Shown: positions 57,059 to 64,000 of the stretch, one piece after another
How the letters are laid out: the number at the start of each line of letters is the position of its first letter
How positions within the stretch are numbered: position 1 is the first letter of the stretch
DNA from: an uncultured Shewanella sp.
Lineage (GTDB): Bacteria; Pseudomonadota; Gammaproteobacteria; Enterobacterales; Shewanellaceae
DNA: 64,000 nt
Direction: 5' to 3'
NCBI RefSeq assembly: GCF_947491715.1
Contig: NZ_CANLKR010000014.1
Location: forward strand, 1 to 64,000
Program-made: the position numbers and the translations under genes
The notes under the pieces: model-generated
What the model saw: the letters and a program-made list of their open reading frames with translations, nothing else
What the model was told of the DNA's origin: nothing
Databases searched by the model: none

Positions 57059-59866
57059 GTGTTATATCGTGTAAAAGTAGTATTAGGTCTTCTCTTGCTT
57101 AGCCTCTCTCTTTCAGCTCAAGCTTATAAAATTCAATCTCATGTATGGATAGGACAACAAATCATTAATGATCTTGAAAGTGATGGTAAGCTTTCTATCG
57201 AACTTGATGGCAAAATTATCCAATTATCCGTTCCTTCAGATGTAAAACAAGCAATATTAAGTTATCAAGATGCCTTTTTAATGGGTCATATTGGCCCCGA
57301 TGCAGCGCCGGATATTTTAGTCGGTCAATCCCTGATCCATCCAGGAGAAAATGGTTGGAATACAGCAGAATGGTTAAATTACTTACTCAATGAAGTTAAC
57401 AGTCCCAACACTAATAATAAAACCTTAATGACCGCCTATAGTTATGGATTTTTAGGTCACGCTTCATCAGATGTATTCGCTCACACATACGTTAATAAAT
57501 ACGCTGGTGATATTTTTTCACTCACTGACGAGACATTAGTCGAAACCAGACACATTGCACTCGAAGGCTATATTGCCGATAAAACACCAGCGATTCGTAA
57601 CAACGCTGGCCAAACTTGGCCATCGGCTTACCACAGAGTCAATATCGAAAATGATTATGCCAATAACGTGCGAGATACACTCATTTATAACGACACAACT
57701 CAGGTTTTATATCAGCAAAGTACCTACGCTAAACACCTAGCGGCTTATTGGCAATATCGTCAAGTCATCGATGATTTAGCTGAGGCAGGCATTTGGCATG
57801 AAATCGATAAATGGGTCACTCAAATTGCCGCCCAATACTGGCTCAATATTGATTTATCAGATGCCGAAGCAGGCGCAATAGTCGATGCCGTGCAACCTGT
57901 TCTCGATATCTTAAATGGCCCTGTTACCGACGAACTTCAAGCTGCCAGTAATAAAATGTATGCCATCAGCAATAAATTCGAAACCTTGCAAGTTGATGGT
58001 ATGGAAAAAATAAATGATGAAGCAAAAACACTTCAACGAGATTTACTCAATACAAAACAAAAACTAGAAACAACCCTTTTAGAAATAGACTCTCATTTTA
58101 GAGGTAAATCTTGTGAAAGACTAGATGATGCTACTCAATGGGATCCAACAGGATTATCCGAATGGATATCAAACCATTCTATAGGAGTTTCTATTCTTCG
58201 AGGATTATTTGGAAGAGAAAGAAAACGCCCCTCAACAGAAACTCATAGAATCAATGGAACCCATAACGATTTCAAAACCGCTAAAACTGAACTTATAAAA
58301 AACATCGAATTTAATAGAAAAAAAATTCCTACATTTGCCTGTAGGGACGGCGATAGTATCTGCTTCAATAAAAGAGCTAATGTTCAGCACGATCTAGATA
58401 TCGACAGAAACATGCTAAAACTAGTTGAACTAGAACTATTGTTATGGCCTGATATTAAAACTGTTGAAAAGGAGGAATGTTGGGTTGAAGACACACTCCC
58501 CCCAACACAAAAATGTAGAATAACAAGAGTCCCTTATACAAGTAGTGTTGTATACAGTACAGGACAAGGTACTCACCCTAATGTTAATGATGCCGCAGGC
58601 AGTACTGCAATAGGTAAGCTTTGCTATGATGTAAACGATACGATTAATGACCAATTAATCGATATCGTGAATGTAAAATATTCACTAGAAAATGAATTAC
58701 TAGAAAACCATATTGCCTATACTGAAAAGGTCATCGAACTGAAAAAAGAAATGATCGCCGCAAGCGAGTCCGTTAATAATGTTGCCAATGCCTTTGTCGA
58801 TCTTAATCAAGTGATCTCGCTTGATGTTTCCCCCATACAAGGTTTACTGCGAAGTTGGCGAGGGGATTTAGACAGCGCTATGTCTGCCTACGTCAAAGCC
58901 AATGGGCAAGTCATGCTAAACAGTACCTACACAGGTGCGGAGACTATTGAGCCATTAGAAACTTGGTTTAAATGCTATCATGCACAACTGCTCGGTATTC
59001 CCAGCGCTGTAGGCAATGCCTGTAATGCTGGGTTATTATCTTCGATTCGAGAACTTATCGATGCAATGAAGAATATTGTTGAAATCATCAACACATTAGC
59101 ATCGCCACCTGGCGTATCATCGAGCGTTAAAGCAAAAGTTGAAGAGCTCTCTAACAATATCATCGAAGATTTAACGAATGAACTTAAACAACAAGTAGGT
59201 GATGAACTGCGTGACTTAGTGCCCGAAAATGTGCAATTACTTCTCGATGTATCGTCCGAAAAAATCAATGACTCTAGATTAAACCACTACTTTAGCGTGC
59301 CTGAAACGCAGTCTTCAAAAGGAATTTTGATGCTACCTGATATGGCACAACGCATAAAAGCAGATATGCAATTAAACACGACCGGAAAATTTGACCCAAA
59401 CCAGTTTTCCGTTGTTTTTAATTCACTGCAATTAGCTAAATTGGCTTTACTTGATACCAATGGTTTATCAGTTTTAGCCACCCAAGCGGGATTACCATCC
59501 AATAGTTTCAGTGGTACTCATAATATTATGGCAAGTGCTTTTGCAAACATCGATGGTAACCATCAATGGATGCCCATTGCACCACCTTTACCTAATAGCC
59601 ACGATGTCTATAATCAAAGTCTGAATAGCTATTCAACCAACATAGGATTTGTTCCTTGGAGGGAGAATAACCGAGATAAACTCTTTAACGGCCTATTTAA
59701 AGGCCCACTCACTCCGAATTTAGATAGTATGTTTTCAGGTAATCATATCGCAGGCAGTAACTACCCCTATCAAGTGTGTATGGCAAATCCTTTCCCTGCC
59801 AATTTACAAGATAGAAAATGCTTAGCAATAATCCTGATCCCCATTCTCACCGGAATGTTGCATTAA
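57059..59866 (+). CDS. large secreted protein with zinc-dependent phospholipase C domain
   Basis: A 935-residue exported protein. The signal peptide MLYRVKVVLGLLLLSLSLSAQA is cut before YKIQSH. Residues about 23-175 fit the Zn-dependent phospholipase C fold: IQSHVWIGQQI, MGHIGPDAAPD, GFLGHASSDVFAHTYVN and ETRHIALEGYI supply the His/Asp metal ligands. The long remainder has helical, coiled-coil-prone stretches and ten or so cysteines with no known domain. The GTG at 57059 has AAAGGA at seven bases; a GTG seven codons upstream is less likely. No lysis or secretion genes are adjacent. It may attack phospholipids outside the cell, which is inference. Confidence 0.8.
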   Translation: MLYRVKVVLGLLLLSLSLSAQAYKIQSHVWIGQQIINDLESDGKLSIELDGKIIQLSVPSDVKQAILSYQDAFLMGHIGPDAAPDILVGQSLIHPGENGWNTAEWLNYLLNEVNSPNTNNKTLMTAYSYGFLGHASSDVFAHTYVNKYAGDIFSLTDETLVETRHIALEGYIADKTPAIRNNAGQTWPSAYHRVNIENDYANNVRDTLIYNDTTQVLYQQSTYAKHLAAYWQYRQVIDDLAEAGIWHEIDKWVTQIAAQYWLNIDLSDAEAGAIVDAVQPVLDILNGPVTDELQAASNKMYAISNKFETLQVDGMEKINDEAKTLQRDLLNTKQKLETTLLEIDSHFRGKSCERLDDATQWDPTGLSEWISNHSIGVSILRGLFGRERKRPSTETHRINGTHNDFKTAKTELIKNIEFNRKKIPTFACRDGDSICFNKRANVQHDLDIDRNMLKLVELELLLWPDIKTVEKEECWVEDTLPPTQKCRITRVPYTSSVVYSTGQGTHPNVNDAAGSTAIGKLCYDVNDTINDQLIDIVNVKYSLENELLENHIAYTEKVIELKKEMIAASESVNNVANAFVDLNQVISLDVSPIQGLLRSWRGDLDSAMSAYVKANGQVMLNSTYTGAETIEPLETWFKCYHAQLLGIPSAVGNACNAGLLSSIRELIDAMKNIVEIINTLASPPGVSSSVKAKVEELSNNIIEDLTNELKQQVGDELRDLVPENVQLLLDVSSEKINDSRLNHYFSVPETQSSKGILMLPDMAQRIKADMQLNTTGKFDPNQFSVVFNSLQLAKLALLDTNGLSVLATQAGLPSNSFSGTHNIMASAFANIDGNHQWMPIAPPLPNSHDVYNQSLNSYSTNIGFVPWRENNRDKLFNGLFKGPLTPNLDSMFSGNHIAGSNYPYQVCMANPFPANLQDRKCLAIILIPILTGMLH

Positions 59867-59917
59867 TGATATAACATCACTATTTGTATTCTTACTTAAG
59901 AATACAATAATAAAAAT

Positions 59918-59961
59918 GAGTTACTTTAATCGGTTAATAAAATTTTCAGTTAAAGTAACTC
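59918..59961 (+). terminator. hairpin after the phospholipase-like gene
   Basis: GAGTTACTTTA and TAAAGTAACTC, perfect 11-bp arms with a 22-base loop; it may reduce read-through to the next gene. Confidence 0.5.
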
Positions 59962-59998
59962 GCTTTAAAAACATATTCACTGACTAGAGAATCAATAC

Positions 59999-60424
59999 AT
60001 GACATACCAAGAGTGGGACTTTATTGCTGACACGTATATTCCTTTATTGGGTGTATATTTTGTCATATCCGTGGTAAAAATCTCAAGAAATAGAGGTTGG
60101 ATTAATGTAAAGCAATCTATTGTCGGTATTATCGTTTCAATCGGCTTTATCTATGGGCTCATGTGGCTAGATGACACGATGAATATTTGGCCTCGATTCG
60201 GGCTCGATTACAGTACCCATACCGCACTCGCTTTGGTCTTTATGGTTTACTTTTCCCGTCAATCAACAACAAAATTCATATTAGCAACATCTTCAATGCT
60301 GCTTTATTGTCTGTTAATGGTATATCAGCAATACCATAGCATCATGGATATTCTAACCACAAGTATTATGACCTTACCTTTTATTTATTTAGCCCAACTC
60401 AAAACGCTCAGAACGAAAATGTGA
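59999..60424 (+). CDS. small membrane protein (PAP2-like?)
   Basis: A 141-residue protein with four hydrophobic helices. The segment DYSTHTALALVFMVYF followed by YQQYHSIMDILTT resembles the S-x-H-T-A and H-x-x-x-D positions of PAP2 phosphatases, but the protein is too short for a full PAP2 domain, so this is only a hint. It follows the phospholipase C-like gene by 132 bases on the same strand; the pair could act on lipids together. Confidence 0.55.
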   Translation: MTYQEWDFIADTYIPLLGVYFVISVVKISRNRGWINVKQSIVGIIVSIGFIYGLMWLDDTMNIWPRFGLDYSTHTALALVFMVYFSRQSTTKFILATSSMLLYCLLMVYQQYHSIMDILTTSIMTLPFIYLAQLKTLRTKM

Positions 60425-61135
60425 GCGAATAAAATATTAAATAAACCCAACTAAATTAACGATATCAAACCAAACTAACCAGACTAGACCACACCAGATT
60501 ATGACTAACTTATAAGACACTGCCATCATCGCCCCCTACTCTACTTTATTATTGACTCGCTTATTCTCACACATCGGTATGACTTACATTTCTTATACAA
60601 GCCTTAGTGAACCAGACTAAAGCCTAATTGCCATAATGATATTAGCCTATTTTGAGTAACATTAAAGCGCCTCTTTTAAAATAAAAACAATAATCACATA
60701 AAATGACAACTATCCTGTTGTAGAAATAAAGTTAAAAACAAAATACAAACCTTAAAGATCATTTTTTAAACCATTACACAACAAAAAATGTGTATCATCT
60801 ATTTTTTCCGCACTAAAATAAAAATATTATTTCAAATAAATAACAGTGAAAAACCCAATTAATTCTTTTAAATTTGAAACTTGAGAACAAAAAAATAAAA
60901 AAACACCTACCAATTCAACACTGCTTATCATAAAAGAACACATTAACGTTAACACATTAAATATAAACATTATTTAATAAATAAAATCTAAAATAACATA
61001 TTGATATCAAAACATCTTCAGAAGTTTCTGCCCCTTCGTCAGCCGCCCCCCCTATACAATAGATTCAATCTTTATTGAGTCACAGCGGATCCCGACCACA
61101 TTTTGATAAGATTTTTATGAGCAATGTCTCGGATT
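60425..61135. other. AT-rich interval upstream of the pseudogene
   Basis: About 710 bases of very AT-rich DNA; no gene or structured element is supported on either strand. It probably includes the lost 5' half and promoter of the glpT relic. Confidence 0.4.
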
Positions 61136-61732
61136 ATTCGAAAATTCGCTATTTTGTAGCCTCAGAATTATTCCTTTCAACCACGATTGATTTTATGATT
61201 AAGCCAATACCCCAACTTATCTTATCTGTGATAAAGGCTTTTCAAATAATAACGCTGCTTGGTCCACTTTTTGGTTTAAATATGCTGGGATCCTAGGCAC
61301 TATTTTATGTGGTTGGCTTTCAGGTAAATGAGCCAAAGGTAAACGTGTGTCGCTTATTGCTAAGATCTAGGATTGACTTATTACTCATGCTGGTTGCCAT
61401 TCCTATTTGTTGGCTTAACCTTATTCATGAAATTTGGATTTATATGGCCTCACTCACCGCATTAGGCTTTCTTATCTATGGGCCTGTTATGCTCATAAGC
61501 TTATATGCTTTAGATTTGGTTCCCAAAAAAGCCGCAGGCATGGCCGCTGGATTTACTGGTCTTTGGCTATGTTGTCGGAACCGTTCCCGCCAATGCGATT
61601 ATGAGCACCGTCATTGAATACTCAGGCTGGAACACAAGCTTTTATTTACTGATAGCATCGGTATTCTTTGCGTGATTGTTTCTCGCGCTCGCTTGGGATC
61701 CCAAACTGCATCATCATAAAGTGGATCAATAA
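61136..61732 (+). pseudogene. glpT-like organophosphate transporter relic
   Basis: The C-terminal half of a major-facilitator organophosphate:phosphate antiporter, broken in several frames. Pieces in order: YAGILGTILCGWLSGK, a stop, AKGKRV, a stop, MASLTALGFLIYGPVMLISLYALDLVPKKAAGMAAGFTGL, a frameshift, then GTVPANAIMSTVIEYSGWN, a stop, and LALAWDPKLHHHK. These align with the matching segments of GlpT. The N-terminal half is missing. The coding sequence still has ordinary codon use, so the decay is moderate. Confidence 0.85.
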
Positions 61733-62006
61733 TACTGAAACTGACTCACCGTATATGAATTGGCTAATTAATTTAAACTCACTCTTTTCCCGCTTTTAGT
61801 TGCTTTGAATTCACACAAAGATTTACATTCAGACATAACCTGACATAACTGAATGTAAATCTCAAAATTAAAAAACCTAACGACTTGAATAAAAAAATAT
61901 AAATTAAAAATATCACCTAACAATTACAAGATTAAAATAAATTAACTATTCAAGTAAAATAAACTTTAGTTAATCACTTAAAATTTATTAAATCGACAGG
62001 TGTACC

Positions 62007-62555
62007 ATGAAAAAATTAACATTCTCTTTAATTGCCCCTATTTTTGTTTTCAGCTCTTATTGCTTTGCTTATGACTCAACAGCAACGATCACAATAACAA
62101 ATAATAGTGATAGTACTATTACGTTTAATGAAGAGTCATCTGTGGATTCCATTGGCACTTTTAAAAACTCTGATGATCAACAAGAGGACTACGTGGCCTA
62201 TGAGTTTTCAAAGTCTATATTTGATCAAACTACTGGTGCTGAAACTGTTGGTTGCAATACAAGCGAAATTGCTCCTAATTCATCATGTTATATGGAAATA
62301 TACACAAATAAAGATAAAAATCAGAAAAAGACACAAATTGATTTGGTCTTTGGCGATGATGATGAAAATTCATGGGAATTTCAATTAGACATTAATTCTA
62401 AACACTGTGGTAGAGATGCTAATACAACTAAAAGATATCGCTGGAGGCTTCATAATGAAACAGACAATGTAAATATTCCAGATCACCACGGAGACTGGGC
62501 TGATAAATGTCAAGGCGGAGCCCCAAATGCTGATTTTACAGTCACTTTGAATTAA
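62007..62555 (+). CDS. secreted Cys-containing protein, unknown
   Basis: A 182-residue protein with a signal peptide (MKKLTFSLIAPIFVFSSYCFA). The mature part begins with Thr/Ile/Asn-rich strands (TATITITNNSDSTITFNEE), has four cysteines that could form two disulphides, and an Asp-rich acidic surface. It looks like a small beta-sandwich secreted protein. No family recognised. It stands alone behind the glpT relic, with a hairpin terminator. Confidence 0.7.
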   Translation: MKKLTFSLIAPIFVFSSYCFAYDSTATITITNNSDSTITFNEESSVDSIGTFKNSDDQQEDYVAYEFSKSIFDQTTGAETVGCNTSEIAPNSSCYMEIYTNKDKNQKKTQIDLVFGDDDENSWEFQLDINSKHCGRDANTTKRYRWRLHNETDNVNIPDHHGDWADKCQGGAPNADFTVTLN

Positions 62556-62579
62556 GCCGTTAAAATAATACTTCAAAAC

Positions 62580-62616
62580 AGCCACCATTCTTTAAATAAT
62601 CGATGGTGGCTTTACT
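62580..62616 (+). terminator. terminator after the secreted protein gene
   Basis: AGCCACCAT and ATGGTGGCT with a 14-base loop followed by TTTACTG, 25 bases after the stop. Confidence 0.6.
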
Positions 62617-62699
62617 GTATTCCTTATTCAAATCCGTGCATAAACCGTCCGATTGTTTTTCTAAATATTACGCCGAAAAAGCTCCGAACTGACTTCATC

Positions 62700-63230
62700 T
62701 TAGTCCTCTAAGTTCATGGGTTCAACATTAACATCTTCAAGTGTCAGTTCACGTGTCCATGATGCTAATTCAAGTAATATTCCATCTGGATCTTTAAAAT
62801 ATATCGATCGGATAAAAGTCGATTTATTTAATTCCTGACCGATCCCTTGTTCAGAATCATCATGATAAACATCCGTACACTCCAATCCTGCTTGCTTCAA
62901 CCGCTGCTTATAATCATCCATTCTCTCCAATGGCACATCAAAAGCAACATGATTCATCGAGCCATGTGCTGTCGTTATGTCCCCTTTAGTGACTAAATTT
63001 TTGGCCGTTGTCACCCCAGGCTGCGACTCAGGGGCATCGGAAAACCAAAAAAAGGCTAATTGATCACCTCCACCACAATCAAAAAAGAAATGCTGACCAT
63101 GTCCACTTGGTAAAGTCACTGTCTTAGTTAACGGCATTCCCAAAATATCACGATAAAACGTAATCGTTTTTTTCATATCTCGGCAAACCAACGCAAGATG
63201 ATTGATCCCTCGAAATTCAAAATTACCCAT
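62700..63230 (-). CDS. VOC-family (glyoxalase/dioxygenase-like) protein
   Basis: A 176-residue protein of the vicinal oxygen chelate superfamily. INHLALVCRDMKKTITFYRDILGM is the first beta-alpha-beta-beta-beta module with its metal-binding His, and MNHVAFDVPLERMDDYKQRLKQAG and FKDPDGILLELASW form the second with His and Glu. The metal triad is intact, so an enzyme is likely, but the substrate cannot be read from sequence. It is transcribed alone. Confidence 0.85.
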   Translation of the reverse strand: MGNFEFRGINHLALVCRDMKKTITFYRDILGMPLTKTVTLPSGHGQHFFFDCGGGDQLAFFWFSDAPESQPGVTTAKNLVTKGDITTAHGSMNHVAFDVPLERMDDYKQRLKQAGLECTDVYHDDSEQGIGQELNKSTFIRSIYFKDPDGILLELASWTRELTLEDVNVEPMNLED

Positions 63231-63440
63231 AAAAATATCCTTACACTAAGGCTGAATATTAAATTTTTAAAACAATCACTTCTATTCTATTGTTTCTTTG
63301 GTTAGCCATTTAAACGGTAGGCGAAAAGACATCTAACCAATAAAAACCGTTTCCATACTTCAAATACCAAATAGTCTCAGCCTAAATCCAAATAATGCTC
63401 ATTGTCCTGATGTTTCTTTAATAAGCCAATTTTCTTAATA

Positions 63441-63881
63441 CTACTCTTCAAATAAAAGATAGTGGCTTTGCTGCATGCCCAATGCAGAGTACGTATTCTG
63501 GGCCACTTGATTGTGTTGCTCAACATAAAGCCGAAAACTTACCGCACCGCCCTGTGCTTCAGCTCTGTCTTTCACGGCTTGATATAGCTTCTTATAAATC
63601 CCTTGGCGTCGATATTGTGGCGAAATGTATACACTTTGGATCCAATAATAATCTTTTGCTTGCCAATCACTCCATTCAAAGGTGACCATCAAAGAGCCCG
63701 CAATCTCGCCTTCAATATCCGCGACTAAATAAAAGCCTTTTTCAGGCGATTCAATCAACCGGCTCACACCTTGATTGAGAAGCGTAACATCCAGATCGCG
63801 TCCTTCTGTCTCTTTTGCCATTGCCAGATTAAACGCCACTAGCGCCGCTTTATCATTTTGTTGAGCTTGACGGATCTGCAT
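63441..63881 (-). CDS. GNAT-family N-acetyltransferase
   Basis: A 146-residue acetyltransferase. WIQSVYISPQYRRQGIYKKLYQAVKDRA is the acetyl-CoA binding motif A with the R/Q-x-x-G loop, and NTYSALGMQQSHYLLFEE is the typical C-terminal end. The substrate is unknown. It is unrelated in detail to the acetyltransferase at 6775. Confidence 0.85.
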   Translation of the reverse strand: MQIRQAQQNDKAALVAFNLAMAKETEGRDLDVTLLNQGVSRLIESPEKGFYLVADIEGEIAGSLMVTFEWSDWQAKDYYWIQSVYISPQYRRQGIYKKLYQAVKDRAEAQGGAVSFRLYVEQHNQVAQNTYSALGMQQSHYLLFEE

Positions 63882-64000
63882 CTACATCATTCCTTATTTT
63901 TCTAATATCACCGAAACATTATCATCTTGAAAATTAGAAGTTTTATTTAGGATAAACAATGTCTTATCATCTTCATCTTGTAATAATAATTGCGTTTTAA

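Noticed and set aside
63959..64000. 13-codon frame at the right edge with AGGA before the ATG
   Set aside because: Too short and ends exactly at the window edge; could be chance.

Overview
The window is chromosomal DNA of a gammaproteobacterium, most probably Shewanella or a near relative. Evidence is protein content and gene order: an rRNA promoter, clpB, pgeF and rluD lie divergent to bamD as around rrnG in Escherichia coli. Other supports are lysS-prfB with the RF2 frameshift, trmN6-srmB, and an arginine succinyltransferase set next to a DUF1338 gene. The DNA is AT-rich with long AT-rich intergenic stretches. No genus-level comparison could be run, so the genus is an inference.

Layout. 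1-6700: an rRNA P1 promoter fires out of the left edge; then a small lipoprotein, clpB with a sigma-32 promoter, pgeF and rluD on the minus strand, bamD on the plus strand, and tRNA-Phe. 6775-9918: an acetyltransferase and a tandem pair of paralogous secreted proteins separated by a 263-bp miniature transposable element. 10038-13389: lysS, prfB and an OhrR/MarR-like regulator. 13724-19353: a 53-residue secreted peptide, a ToxR/CadC-type membrane regulator with a propeller-like periplasmic part, trmN6 and srmB. 19694-31201: an RND efflux pair, a PAS protein with a degenerate GGDEF domain, an unknown membrane protein, a BASS transporter, metR behind three MetJ boxes, and an HDOD protein. 31679-38169: an outer-membrane barrel gene broken by a second 263-bp element, a BtuB-like receptor behind a cobalamin riboswitch, a ribokinase and an AspT-type transporter. 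38260-39815: an unrecognised three-gene operon whose first product carries three 26-residue repeats. 40140-48489: ahpF, ahpC with a duplicated relic of its 3' end, a delta-class carbonic anhydrase, and a DUF1338 gene with astD, astA and argD/astC. 49525-54736: a variable stretch with a HAD phosphatase, the Kiwa anti-phage pair kwaA-kwaB, a structured gene-free 1.2 kb and several unknown genes. 54981 to the end: cobA, a RIO kinase, a very large secreted zinc phospholipase C-like protein, a glpT pseudogene, a secreted unknown protein, a VOC protein and an acetyltransferase.

How the genes work together. The housekeeping blocks cover protein disaggregation, tRNA/rRNA modification, outer-membrane assembly and translation. 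AhpC and AhpF form a peroxide-reducing pair. AstA, AstD and the aminotransferase carry out three steps of arginine succinyltransferase catabolism. BtuB imports corrinoids under riboswitch control. KwaA and KwaB form a defence system. The best candidates for something new are the repeat-peptide operon at 38260-39815, the hidden secreted peptide at 13724-13885, and the structured non-coding segment beside Kiwa. A TA-targeting miniature element family, two intact 263-bp copies plus fragments, has shaped several of these loci.
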